Assembly (NCBI RefSeq): GCF_008039615.1
Contig: NZ_VDUZ01000038.1
Span: forward strand, 31,301-95,300
Direction of reading: 5' to 3'
Length of the DNA: 64,000 nt
Source: Vineibacter terrae
GTDB lineage: Bacteria > Pseudomonadota > Alphaproteobacteria > Reyranellales > Reyranellaceae
This document shows, piece by piece, positions 48,657 to 58,902 of this stretch. Position 1 is the first letter of the stretch. Every line of letters begins with the position of its first letter. The position numbers and the translations under genes were made by a program. The notes below the pieces were generated by a model. The model saw nothing but the letters and a program-made list of their open reading frames with translations, made no database searches and was not told where the DNA came from.

Positions 48657-50453
48657 ATGGGCCTGGTCGCTGAACGGCGCGCCGTCGCGCGGCGTCTGCC
48701 GGCAATGGGGATCGAGGTGGGGATATCGCGCCTGTTCGCGAATTTGGGCCGCTCGATCCGCGGCAAGCTGGTGCTCGCCTTCCTGCTGGTGAGCCTGCTG
48801 CCGACGATCTTCATCGCCCAGCTCTCGACCTGGCTCGTGGCGAGCAACTACGATTCGGCGCTCGAGCGCTGGCTGACCGAGACCACCGTCTTCCTGGCCG
48901 ACGAGTTGAAGGACACGCCCGACGGCGCCAAGCGCCTTGCCGATTTCATCGCGCAGGACCAGGCGGCGCTGGCCACGCTCCGGGCCGGCGGCCCGCTGCC
49001 GGCGCCGATCCACGGCCTCACCGACGCGTTCGGCTACTCGGCCATCGTGCTGTACGACGACACCGGCCGCATCCTCTTCTCCGAGCCGCCGATCAGGACC
49101 GTCCAGGAGATCCCGTTCGGCGACCAGGCGCCGCTCTACCGCCTCGAGGTCGGGGATCACGTCCGCTACGCCTCGGCCGGCATCCGGCGCATCGAGACCG
49201 CCGGCGGACATCAGACGCTGCTGCTGGGCACCTGGCTGGACCGGGATTTCCTCAGCCAGATGAAGTCGGTGACGTCGCTGGAGTACCGGATCTACTACGT
49301 CAAGCATGGCGCCTACGAAGAGATCTATTCCGCCCACGGCCCGACCGAGCCCGCCCGCCGGCCAGGTCCGGCGGTCCTGACGGCACTGAACCAGGGGGCG
49401 ACCCACGTCCTTGATCGCGAGGTCGACGACGGCCAGCTCATCGGTGTCTACACTGTCCTGCCCGGCAAGTCGGACAAGCCGGCGCATGCCATCCTGTTCA
49501 CGGGCGTGCGGGTCACCGAGGCGCTGCGCGGCCGGCCGACGCCGCCGCTGCTGTTCTCCGGCATCTTCGTCGTCGGCACCATCCTGTCGCTGGGCGCCGG
49601 TGTCCTGCTGTCCAAGCGCCTCGCCCGGCCGCTGCATCAGCTCGCCGAAAGCGTGCGGCGGCTGGCGGAAGGGCAGTACGGCGAGCAGGTCCCGGTCCAG
49701 GGCGAGGACGAGGTTGCCGAGGTCGCCACGGCGGTCAACCACATGTCATCCCGCCTGGCGGATCTGCGCTCGCTGGAGGAGCAGCTGCGGCGCCGCGAGC
49801 GGCTGGCGGCGCTGGGCCAGGTGGCAGCCGGCTTCGCGCACGAGGTGCGCAACCCGCTGGGGATCATCAAGACCTCCGCGGAGGTCGTGCGCCGGCGCGC
49901 CGAGCTGAGCCGGAAGGACGCCGACCTGATGGGCTACGTGATCGAGGAGGTTCGGCGCATCGATCACCTGATGCACGAGTTCCTGACCTTCGCCAAGCCG
50001 GCGCCGCCGGTCCTGGCGCGGCTGCTGCCGCGCCAGGTCGTCGATCGCGCGCTGGCATTCTGCAGCCCCGAGTTCTCGGCCCGCTCGGTAGCGGTCCAGC
50101 TCGATGACCGGGCGCCGGGGGCCGCCATCATGGGCGATGAGAACCAGCTCTTCCAGGCCTTGCTCAACCTGATCCTCAACGCCATCGATGCCATGCCGGA
50201 CGGCGGCAGCCTGACCGTCGGCATCGCGCGCGAGGGCGCGCGGGTTGCCGTGCGGGTCGCCGACACCGGCGCCGGCATGGCGTCCGATGTCGTTCCACAT
50301 GTCTTCGACCCGTTCTTCACGACCAAGGAGCGCGGGGTGGGATTGGGGCTGGCGAAGGTGCATGCGCTGGTCGAAGCTCATGGCGGCAGCGTGGCTTGCG
50401 ACAGCGCCCCCGGGCGCGGCAGCACGTTCACGCTCAGCTTCCCGGCTACCTGA
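48657..50453 (+). CDS. membrane sensor histidine kinase (sigma-54 system, NtrB/ZraS-like)
   Basis: 598 residues. TM1 is at about 36-56 (GKLVLAFLLVSLLPTIFIAQ), followed by a periplasmic sensor domain of about 230 residues and TM2 around 300-320 (LLFSGIFVVGTILSLGAGVL). HAMP (SKRLARPLHQLAESVRRLAEGQYGEQV) follows, then HisKA with His395 in GFAHEVRNPLGIIKTSAEVV. The HATPase contains NLILNAIDAM, VADTGAGMASDV and KERGVGLGLAKVHALVEAHGG. There is no receiver domain, so it is a simple kinase. The HEVRNPLG H-box is that of NtrB/ZraS/AtoS kinases, and an NtrC-type regulator starts 8 nt downstream. The signal is extracellular or periplasmic and unknown. Confidence 0.92.
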   Translation: MGLVAERRAVARRLPAMGIEVGISRLFANLGRSIRGKLVLAFLLVSLLPTIFIAQLSTWLVASNYDSALERWLTETTVFLADELKDTPDGAKRLADFIAQDQAALATLRAGGPLPAPIHGLTDAFGYSAIVLYDDTGRILFSEPPIRTVQEIPFGDQAPLYRLEVGDHVRYASAGIRRIETAGGHQTLLLGTWLDRDFLSQMKSVTSLEYRIYYVKHGAYEEIYSAHGPTEPARRPGPAVLTALNQGATHVLDREVDDGQLIGVYTVLPGKSDKPAHAILFTGVRVTEALRGRPTPPLLFSGIFVVGTILSLGAGVLLSKRLARPLHQLAESVRRLAEGQYGEQVPVQGEDEVAEVATAVNHMSSRLADLRSLEEQLRRRERLAALGQVAAGFAHEVRNPLGIIKTSAEVVRRRAELSRKDADLMGYVIEEVRRIDHLMHEFLTFAKPAPPVLARLLPRQVVDRALAFCSPEFSARSVAVQLDDRAPGAAIMGDENQLFQALLNLILNAIDAMPDGGSLTVGIAREGARVAVRVADTGAGMASDVVPHVFDPFFTTKERGVGLGLAKVHALVEAHGGSVACDSAPGRGSTFTLSFPAT

Positions 50454-50461
50454 GGGTGCTC

Positions 50462-51850
<1,389 letters not shown>

Positions 51851-51910
51851 GGATCAGCGACGGCGCACCAACTCCGGGCGGCGCGCATCGAAGACACAGG
51901 AGCGGCAATC

Positions 51911-53350
51911 ATGAGCGTCGACACGAAGGGCGTCCTGCTGCGTGAGCGTGGCGGACGACTTGTCCTTGTGCTGATCGCGGGCTATGTCGTGGCCGCAGGT
52001 GTCCTGGGCGGCGCCCTTGTCGCGATGGGAGCCATCCCGCCATGGCGCGAAGGCTCGACCTTCGAGCTGGTTCCCGGCACCGCGGCAATGCTGCTGGGCG
52101 CGGTGGCGATCCTGGCCTATCTCGGCGGCACGCCACCATCGGAAGCGCCGCTGCGACGACGCGGCCTGGCCCTCGGCGCCGTGCTTTTCCTCATCGGCCT
52201 GGAAGAAGCCTTCTCGCTGCATAAGATCATCGGCAGCGAGCGCGTGGTCGATCTGGCGCTCTGGCTTGCGATGGCCGCGGTCCTGCACAGCTTCGTGAGC
52301 AGGGTCGAGATTTCCGATCGTGCGGCGCTGTTCCTGGGCGGCGCCTGGATCGTGCATGGCCTGTCGGTGTTGGTGGAGGGCACCACGATGGTCTTTGTTC
52401 TTTCACCCACGGCGGCCGAGTGGGTCGATGAATTTCTCGAGTTCTGCTACGTGCCGCTCTATGGGGTGGCAGTCTTCTGCCTGCCGGTGATCACGCGCTT
52501 CGACAATGCGGCAACCATGCCCCAGGACGCAGCGCAGCGGGCGTCGTTTGCCGGGGCGGTGGAGCGGGCTGCGCTCGCGATCTGGGGCGAGATAGGCTTC
52601 AGGCTGTTCCGGCTGTCACGTCCCGGCGCCACGTTCGCCGACTTCTACGCCTACGATATCGAGCGCAAGCTCGCGACCGGCGCCAGCCACCCGACCCTGG
52701 GCAAGCGCAAGCGCGTGCGCCGCACCGGCCAGGCGCTCGATTTGACGACCGCCCGGCACGGAGCCCGTGGCCGTTTCGTGCTGGAACGCCTGTTCCTCGA
52801 GGGATTGCGGCCGGAGCATCGCGTGGTCGACTACGGCTGCGGCAGCCTGCGCATCGGCCAGCATTTCATCTCGTTCCTCGATCCGGGCGGCTATTGGGGC
52901 CTGGATGTCACCGACAGCTTCTATCGCGACGGGCTGGACCTGCTGCCGCCCGGTGCTGCCCAGGCCCGTTGCCCGCATCTGGCGGTGATCGACACCACCA
53001 CCTTGAGCGATGTCAGGGCGCAGCAGCCGGATTTCATCGTTTGTGTCGCGGTGCTGCTGCACGTGCCGCCCGGCGAGCTGGACATGTTCTTCGACCGCCT
53101 GCTGGGGCTGCGTGCGCCGCATTCGGTCGTGGCCCTGTGGTTCGATGAATCGGCGACGCTGGTGCGCACCCAGGCCAAGGCATGGGCCTATCCGCGTGCC
53201 ACCATCCTGGCTCAGGCCGGCCGCGCCGCGCCGGCCGCGGCCTGCTCGGTCGAAGTGTTCGACGACATCACCGCACGCTATGGCGGCCTGCCGGTGACGC
53301 GCTCCATCCTCTGGGTGCGGCCACGGGCGGCGAAGGTGCCGTCCGAATAG
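51911..53350 (+). CDS. membrane-anchored SAM-dependent methyltransferase
   Basis: 479 residues, ATG after CAGGAGCGGCAATC. The N-terminal half (about 15-200) has roughly six hydrophobic helices (VLVLIAGYVVAAGVLGGALV, GTAAMLLGAVAILAYLGG, ALFLGGAWIVHGLSVLVEG). The C-terminal half (about 290-475) is a Class I methyltransferase with motif I VVDYGCGSLRIGQHF (305-311), acidic motif YWGLDVTDSFYRDGLDLL and ADFIVCVAVLLHVPPGELDMFFDRLL. The VLLHVPP pattern is shared with small-molecule methyltransferases. A fusion of an integral-membrane domain with a methyltransferase is unusual. It follows the two-component regulator by 60 nt on the same strand and may be co-regulated. The methyl acceptor is unknown. 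Confidence 0.82.
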   Translation: MSVDTKGVLLRERGGRLVLVLIAGYVVAAGVLGGALVAMGAIPPWREGSTFELVPGTAAMLLGAVAILAYLGGTPPSEAPLRRRGLALGAVLFLIGLEEAFSLHKIIGSERVVDLALWLAMAAVLHSFVSRVEISDRAALFLGGAWIVHGLSVLVEGTTMVFVLSPTAAEWVDEFLEFCYVPLYGVAVFCLPVITRFDNAATMPQDAAQRASFAGAVERAALAIWGEIGFRLFRLSRPGATFADFYAYDIERKLATGASHPTLGKRKRVRRTGQALDLTTARHGARGRFVLERLFLEGLRPEHRVVDYGCGSLRIGQHFISFLDPGGYWGLDVTDSFYRDGLDLLPPGAAQARCPHLAVIDTTTLSDVRAQQPDFIVCVAVLLHVPPGELDMFFDRLLGLRAPHSVVALWFDESATLVRTQAKAWAYPRATILAQAGRAAPAAACSVEVFDDITARYGGLPVTRSILWVRPRAAKVPSE

Positions 53351-53373
53351 GCGCCCTCGCGGCCGGAAGACGA

Positions 53374-53654
53374 ACCACAGAGGCACCGAGACACAGCGCA
53401 GCCGTTGGCCGCAACCAAATGCGGGGAAAGCGCTTCATGGTGAGCTTGTCGAACCATGAAGCGGCGCACCACTGCCCGTGCGACGCCTTCATGGTTCGAC
53501 AAGCTCACCATGAAGGCTACAAAAATCACCGCGGCTCGCGAAGATTCTTGAAGTCAGTAGTACAGAGATCACACAGAGCAAGACATTATCGCGCGCCGAA
53601 GGCGCGCAACGTTTTCCTCTCTGTGCTGTCTCTGTGTCTCTGTGCCTCTGTGGT
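53374..53654. repeat. nested composite repeat: ACCACAGAG outside, CATGGTTCGAC inside
   Basis: The outer unit begins ACCACAGAGGCACCGAGACACAGC and ends CTCTGTGTCTCTGTGCCTCTGTGGT, with the CGCGCCGAAGGCGCGCAACG core near its right side. Inside is an intact 84-bp hairpin, CTTCATGGTGAGCTTGTCGA to CGACAAGCTCACCATGAAGG (53433-53516). This fills the whole 336-nt gap between the methyltransferase and the TonB receptor; no gene is present. Confidence 0.8.
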
Positions 53655-53686
53655 TTTCTTTCTGGCGCCAGATGCGATCGCCGTGC

Positions 53687-55792
53687 CTACCAGCGGAACT
53701 CCAGGCCGACGAAGACGGCGCGGCCGTCGCCGGGGTTGTAGAGCTGATCCACGGTGGTCGCGACCGGCCGCGCATTGGTGTTCGAGACATAGGTCTTGTT
53801 GAACAGGTTTCGCGCATCGAGAAACAGGCTCAGGCCGTTCTCGAACGTCCAGCCGGCCCGGGCGCCCAGCAAGGCATAGGCGCGGGTGCGAAACGCCTTG
53901 GTGTTGGCGTTGTCGACATAATAGCCCTGCGGCACCCATTCGACGTTGGGGCCGAACCAGAATCCCGATGGATGGCTGTAGCGCAGCTCGGCCCGGACGT
54001 AGTGCCGCGGCGCGCCCGGGATCTGATTGTCGCCGGCCACCGGGTCGTTGCGGAACCGGAAGTCGCTGAAGGTGTAGGCGAGGCGCGCCTGGACCTTGTC
54101 GGGGGCGGCGGCCGTCGCCGTGGCCAGCCCTTCAAGCAGCGTCGCATCGATGCCGAGCTCGACGCCCTGATGGATGGTGCGGTCGGCGTTGAGCGCGAAG
54201 CCGCCGTCGCCGGACCCGGGCACCACGAAGAGCTGCAGCTCGTTGCGGATCCAGGCGCGATAGACGGAAAGGTCGAAGCCGATGCCGCGCCACGTGCCGC
54301 GCGTGCCGATCTCCGCCGTCCATGACGTCTGCGGCTTGAGGTTGGCGAAGCCGGGGCTGGCGCTGGGGTTGAGCTCGGCGAAGGTTGGCGGCTCGGAGGC
54401 GCGGCTGACATTGCCGAAGACCTGCCAGTCCTTGCGCGGCTGCCACAGCACCCCGACCTTGGGGTTGACGCTGTTGAAGATCTTGCGGCCGCTGTCGTCG
54501 CCGTTGGCCAGGAGCTTGTCGTCGAGGCTCCGGCGGGCGTGGCCGAGCTGCGCCCCGACGATGAAGGCGAGCGTGGGATCGAGATAGAGCCGGTTCTCGG
54601 CGTAGAGCTCGACATTGGTGGAACGCTCATCGACATGGTTGGTGAGCGCGCCGCGGCGGCCGTTGTTGTTGACGTAGGTCTTGTTGACGTTGACGCCGGT
54701 GAAGAGATTGGCGCCGACGACATAGTCATTGCGCAGGCCGGCAACCGTGGCCGTTCCCGTCCAGCGCACGCTGGCGCCGCCGTCGTCCGAGACGTTGTCG
54801 ACGACGCCGAACGACAGCGGATGGAACAGCACCTTGTGATGATACCAGGCCGAGGCGGTCACCGAGTCGTCGCCGATCCGGAACGTGGTGCGGTTGACCA
54901 GGCGCAGCGAGTCGATGTCGCGCCGCGTGTTCTTCAGGAAGCTCGACGGATCGGTCGCGCGCGGGTCGGTGTAGGCCAGCGACCGGGTGAGGGAGCTGGG
55001 GATCTGCTGCCGGATATGGTTGACGCCGGCGAAGAAGCGGGTCTCAACATCCTCATCGAAGCGGTAGCCGAGATTGCCATTGAAGCGCAGATAGTCGCGC
55101 TCGGTATGCTGCCGATAGCCGTCGGCATGGCTGAAGGTGGGCGAAAACCAGTAATCCCATGCCCCGGCGCTGCCGCCCAGCGCCACCTGGCCGCCGGCGT
55201 TGCCGAAGCTGCCGCCGTCTGCCCGCGCCAGCCATCCCGGCGCGCTGCGCCCGGTGGGCGAGACGTAGTTGATGGCGCCGCCCAGCGAGGCCGCGCCCCA
55301 TTGCAGGGCATTGGCGCCCCTGAAGACCTCGATGTAGCGCACGCCCAGCGGATCGAGCTCCTGGGTGTCGGCGCCGCCGTCGGCCAGGTTCATGGGCACG
55401 CCGTCGACCATGATCCGGATGCCGCGCAGGTGGAAGTTGCGCGACAGGCCGGAGCCGCGGATCGACAGCCGCGCGTCCTCCTGCCCGTACTTGGGCTGCG
55501 CGAGGACACCGGGCACGTAGTCGAGCGCGTCCTTGATGGTGGTCGCCTTGCTGTCGCGGATCCGCTCGCTGGGCACGAGCCCGACGCCGCCGGGCGTGCG
55601 CTCGATGTCGCGGCGGGCGTCGTCGACCGACGGCACGGTCAGGGAAGGCACGACGCGATCGCCGGTGACGGTCACCGGCGGCACCTCGATGGGCGCCTGG
55701 GCGGCGGCCTGGTCGGCCAGCAGCAGGAAGCTCAGCACGGTGCCCGCGGGCAGCACCCGGCGCTTGTCAGGAGCACGTCGTTGGGACGGCAT
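53687..55792 (-). CDS. TonB-dependent outer-membrane receptor, probably for copper
   Basis: 701 residues. I chose the ATG at 55792, 8 nt from GGAG, giving a signal peptide MPSQRRAPDKRRVLPAGTVLSFLLLADQAAAQA. The TonB box region is PIEVPPVTVTGDR. The plug (about 60-175) contains TIKDALDYVPGVLAQPKYGQED, LSIRGSGLSRNFHLRGIRIMVDGVPMNLAD and ALQWGAASLGGAINYVSP. The rest is a 22-strand barrel ending in the outer-membrane Phe-Arg-Trp motif. The sequence type is FecA/PupB-like and does not declare its ligand. It is last in a copper operon (DUF2946, YcnI, CopCD, DUF2946), so copper or a copper chelate is the likely cargo, as for NosA/OprC. Iron chelates remain possible. Confidence 0.88.
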   Translation of the reverse strand: MPSQRRAPDKRRVLPAGTVLSFLLLADQAAAQAPIEVPPVTVTGDRVVPSLTVPSVDDARRDIERTPGGVGLVPSERIRDSKATTIKDALDYVPGVLAQPKYGQEDARLSIRGSGLSRNFHLRGIRIMVDGVPMNLADGGADTQELDPLGVRYIEVFRGANALQWGAASLGGAINYVSPTGRSAPGWLARADGGSFGNAGGQVALGGSAGAWDYWFSPTFSHADGYRQHTERDYLRFNGNLGYRFDEDVETRFFAGVNHIRQQIPSSLTRSLAYTDPRATDPSSFLKNTRRDIDSLRLVNRTTFRIGDDSVTASAWYHHKVLFHPLSFGVVDNVSDDGGASVRWTGTATVAGLRNDYVVGANLFTGVNVNKTYVNNNGRRGALTNHVDERSTNVELYAENRLYLDPTLAFIVGAQLGHARRSLDDKLLANGDDSGRKIFNSVNPKVGVLWQPRKDWQVFGNVSRASEPPTFAELNPSASPGFANLKPQTSWTAEIGTRGTWRGIGFDLSVYRAWIRNELQLFVVPGSGDGGFALNADRTIHQGVELGIDATLLEGLATATAAAPDKVQARLAYTFSDFRFRNDPVAGDNQIPGAPRHYVRAELRYSHPSGFWFGPNVEWVPQGYYVDNANTKAFRTRAYALLGARAGWTFENGLSLFLDARNLFNKTYVSNTNARPVATTVDQLYNPGDGRAVFVGLEFRW

Positions 55793-55939
55793 GGTCATGT
55801 CTCCAGCCACGCCGGCGCGCGGGCGCGCATATCCGGGCCGTGGCGAAAAGCTCGAGGACGGGGAGGCGGTGCGATCCGCGCGGTGGATCGCTACTGGGTC
55901 AGGCCATGCGCGGGCGCGGCCGGCGTCAGAGGATGACGC

Positions 55940-56371
55940 TCAGGCGACCGTCAAGGGTGGATCGCGGGGATGTCCCGGGCGTCGGGCCGGCGCCCGGTCC
56001 ACGTGCTGCGGGCCTTGAGCGCGCGGTGGCGCCGTGGCATTGGCGATCCGCGCTGGCGGCAGGATCTCGGTCGGTTCGGGGGCCAGCGCCGGCACGCCGG
56101 CGGCAAGGCAGCAGGCGTGCTTGCCGGCCTTGGCCTGCACATCGAACGGCAGATGGAAGCCGACCGCCTTGCCGTCGCCCGCGTCCGCCGCTATGAGGGC
56201 GTCGAGGTTGACCAGCTTCAGGCCGTCAGCCGAGCAGACCACGACAAAGCCGTTGACCGGGCCGGTGGCGAAGCGCTCCAGGGCCCGGGCATGTGCCAGC
56301 GGCGTGAAGGCCTGCACCGTGAGCGCGAGCAGCGCCAGCCACAGCGCCAGCGCACGCCGCCAGGTGAGCAT
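55940..56371 (-). CDS. DUF2946 family protein, copy A
   Basis: 143 residues from the ATG at 56371, no strong SD. A signal/anchor segment (RRALALWLALLALTVQAFTPLAHA) precedes a short domain with VVVCSADGLKLVNLDALIAADAGDGKAVGFHLPFDVQAKAGKHACCLAAG; the Cys, and the His-Ala-Cys-Cys cluster, are likely metal ligands. DUF2946 proteins cluster with copper genes and are thought to be periplasmic copper-related factors, but the role is unproven. It is nearly identical in its central region to copy B at 58903, and both proteins end with a GHPRDPP tail. It lies between CopCD and the TonB receptor. Confidence 0.82.
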   Translation of the reverse strand: MLTWRRALALWLALLALTVQAFTPLAHARALERFATGPVNGFVVVCSADGLKLVNLDALIAADAGDGKAVGFHLPFDVQAKAGKHACCLAAGVPALAPEPTEILPPARIANATAPPRAQGPQHVDRAPARRPGHPRDPPLTVA

Positions 56372-56592
56372 GGCGCTGGCCTTGTTTACGGGGGCAAATT
56401 TCGACGCACGATTGCCCGGACGGACCGCGCGGCTCCTGCCGCGCTCTTCGTCTGGTCGTGGCAACACCATGAGCGCGCCGGGGGGCGCGCGGTCCGGCAC
56501 ACGCCGCTGGGGGGCAGAACTGGCGCCTACAGCTGGACCGCCGGCGCGGCGAGCGCCCAGCGTGTCCCTGAGCATCTCGCCCCCGCGCCTTC

Positions 56593-58263
56593 TCATGGCC
56601 GGATGCCGATCGTGTCCTCGAGCGTCACCTGCTCGAAGTCGGAGATGAGGATGACGATGCGCACCGACCAGTGGCCGGCAATCGGCATCACCAGGCCTTC
56701 GACCCGCCAGCTTCCATCGTCGGATCGCCGCGCCGGGCGCCGCAGCGGCCCGATGCCGGCGACCGGGTCGGTCAGGATGAGCGTGACTTCCTTGGCCTTC
56801 AGGGGCCCGAAGTCGCCGGCTGCGATGGTGATGACGGCCTCGACGGGCCCGGCCCGGCCCGGGGTGATCGTCAGGTCGGCCATCGCCTTGGGGCCGTGGA
56901 TATGCACGTAGGCTGGCTCGCTGGCCGCCGCGGCCAGCGCGCGCGGTGGTGGCGTGAAGCGCCACAGCGCCACGACGCTGAGGACCGCCAGGACCAGCAC
57001 CATCTCTACCGCGATGACGCGCGCCAGGCGCCGCGCCGCACCGGGCGTGGCGTGCTCGACCTGGGGCGTCAATCGCCAGCGGTTGTAGGCCGCCAGGCCG
57101 GCAACGGCTGCCAGCAGGCCGAGCTTGATCAGCAGCACGCGTCCGTAGTCGGTCGTCCACAGCGCGCTCGCGTGCTGGACCTGGACAACGGCCAGGACGA
57201 TACCTGCGGCCACCAGCGGGACGAGCACGAATAGAATGGCCCGCGAGAAGCGGCGCAAGGACATGGCAGCGTCCGGCGATTCGGCGACAAGCTGCGCGAA
57301 CAGAGGCGTGAGCGCGCCGGTCCAGAAGGCGATGCCCACACTGTGCAGGAACACCGCCGAGCGCATCAACCATTGTGGATGAGCCGTGCTGGCATGTCCG
57401 CTCATCGTGAGCGCGGCGCCAATCGCCAGCAGCGCCACGAGCGACAACGCGCGGCATGCCGACACCCTGGGCGTGCCGAGCGATATGAAGGCTGCGATCA
57501 GCGCCGCGGCGACGACGATTGCCGTGCGTCCCTGGCTGCTGTCGACGCCAGCCGCCCAGGCCATGCGATGGATACGCCCCGAGAAGGGCAGCCCCAGGGC
57601 GTCGAGGCCCTGCAGGCCGATCGAGAACAGCGCCGCGACGAAGCCAAGGATGATCGCGCCGGCGATGACACGCAGGCCATGGCGCTCCGGCCTCGAGATC
57701 CAGGCGCGATAGAAGGCCCCGCCGATGCCCACGAACATCCCGATGAAGAGGCCAAGCTTGGTGGCCCAGATGGCGAAGCGTACGGGGCCGTCACCGACAT
57801 CGCCGGCGGTTCGCATCGTGTTGACGCTGGGGGCGCCGATCGAGAACACGATGGCGCCGCTGACGGGATGGCCGTCCTCGGACACGACGCGCCAGCTCAG
57901 GACATGCGTGCCGATGCCGAGGTCCTTGGGCGCCTCGACGTCGATGGCTCTGCCCTGACGCGCCTGGCGCAAGAGATCGAATGCCGTGCCGTCCGGCCGG
58001 ATGACCCGTAGCACCAGCGGCGTGACGGACTCGTTGAACGTCAGGACGAAGCGCGCCGGCGCCGTGCCCGTGACCTCGCCGTCGCCTGGATCGGTCCGGA
58101 CCAGCGAGGCATGCGCCAAGGCCGGGCCCATCGATGCCAATGCCATCGCCAGCATGATGCCCAGGCAGGCCACGGCGCGCGCCAGCCACCGCCGCGCCGG
58201 GCCGCTTGGCGCCGCAGGCGCGGTATCGACAACCGCCACGGGTTGGAGGTGGCCCCGGATCAT
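56593..58263 (-). CDS. CopC-CopD fusion copper transport protein (YcnJ-like)
   Basis: 556 residues from the ATG at 58263. After a signal peptide ending GPALA comes the CopC domain, beginning at His51 (HASLVRTDPGDGEVTG) and ending SEDGHPVSGAIVFSIG; His51 and Asp130/His132 in EDGHP match the Cu(II) ligands of CopC. The CopD membrane domain (about 150-420) has eight or so helices, with MSGHASTAHPQWLMRSAVFLHSVGIAFWTGAL and WRLTPQVEHATPG. A C-terminal beta domain (about 440-556: VTLILTDPVAGIG, GHWSVRIVILISDFEQVTL) resembles the YtkA-like/FixH-like tail of YcnJ. It is predicted to import copper across the inner membrane from the periplasm. YcnI is encoded just upstream. Confidence 0.92.
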   Translation of the reverse strand: MIRGHLQPVAVVDTAPAAPSGPARRWLARAVACLGIMLAMALASMGPALAHASLVRTDPGDGEVTGTAPARFVLTFNESVTPLVLRVIRPDGTAFDLLRQARQGRAIDVEAPKDLGIGTHVLSWRVVSEDGHPVSGAIVFSIGAPSVNTMRTAGDVGDGPVRFAIWATKLGLFIGMFVGIGGAFYRAWISRPERHGLRVIAGAIILGFVAALFSIGLQGLDALGLPFSGRIHRMAWAAGVDSSQGRTAIVVAAALIAAFISLGTPRVSACRALSLVALLAIGAALTMSGHASTAHPQWLMRSAVFLHSVGIAFWTGALTPLFAQLVAESPDAAMSLRRFSRAILFVLVPLVAAGIVLAVVQVQHASALWTTDYGRVLLIKLGLLAAVAGLAAYNRWRLTPQVEHATPGAARRLARVIAVEMVLVLAVLSVVALWRFTPPPRALAAAASEPAYVHIHGPKAMADLTITPGRAGPVEAVITIAAGDFGPLKAKEVTLILTDPVAGIGPLRRPARRSDDGSWRVEGLVMPIAGHWSVRIVILISDFEQVTLEDTIGIRP

Positions 58264-58297
58264 CTTGCCGCCAGGGTAGAAGAGGGCGGCTGTCCTG

Positions 58298-58834
58298 TCA
58301 TTTCCTGGGCAGGAGCTTGAGGCCGGGCGCAGGCGCCTCATAGTCGTCGGCTTTCCTGTCCTCGGCCGGGATCTCGATCCAGCGGTCCACCGCGCCGCCG
58401 GCGCATTCCTGGACCACCGGGAAATAGAGCATCGTGCCGGGCTTGAGGCTGTCGGTGAGGTACACCTGCATCACGAACTCGTCATAGAAATCGTCCGGCA
58501 GGGCGCCGCCGCTCCAGGCGACTTCCGTCACGCCCTCGCTCACCGTGCTGCGGTGATAGTAGCTGTAGCTGCCGGCATATTTGCCCTTGACCGTGGCCAG
58601 CGTCCAACCCGGCTTGGGCATCGGCTTCACGCCGATCACGCCCTCCGGGATCTTGACGCGAAGGCCGATGGTGGCGGCGCCCTTGCAGCCATGCGGCACG
58701 CGGAAGACAGCCTTGTAGCTGCCCGCGACGGCGGCCTCCCGGGTCTCCAGCGAGACATGGGCGGATACCGGCAGCGCCAGGATGGACAGCGCGCACGCGC
58801 CCAGCGGCGCGATGATACGACGATAGACGGACAT
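58298..58834 (-). CDS. ycnI: YcnI-like (DUF1775) copper-binding protein
   Basis: 178 residues from the ATG at 58834 (GGAGATTTCC upstream). The signal peptide MSVYRRIIAPLGACALSILALPVSA is cleaved before His26, which starts the mature protein (HVSLETREAAVAGSYKAVFRVPHGCKG). The N-terminal His is the Cu(II)-binding mono-histidine brace of YcnI. The Trp in VAWSGGALPDDFYDEF and WIEIPAE complete the family pattern. It acts in the periplasm as a copper metallochaperone, presumably delivering to the CopC-CopD protein encoded 34 nt downstream. It is preceded by DUF2946 copy B. Confidence 0.92.
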   Translation of the reverse strand: MSVYRRIIAPLGACALSILALPVSAHVSLETREAAVAGSYKAVFRVPHGCKGAATIGLRVKIPEGVIGVKPMPKPGWTLATVKGKYAGSYSYYHRSTVSEGVTEVAWSGGALPDDFYDEFVMQVYLTDSLKPGTMLYFPVVQECAGGAVDRWIEIPAEDRKADDYEAPAPGLKLLPRK

Positions 58835-58902
58835 GGAAATCTCCACCGGACGGAACGACGGACGGTGTCCGGTCGTGGACCGGAGGCACCGCAACGAGGC
58901 GT

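Noticed and set aside
48296..48673. A 125-codon frame overlapping the aminotransferase stop and the kinase start
   Set aside because: Despite the ATGA overlap, the product has no recognisable motif and skewed composition, and it runs into the kinase coding start.
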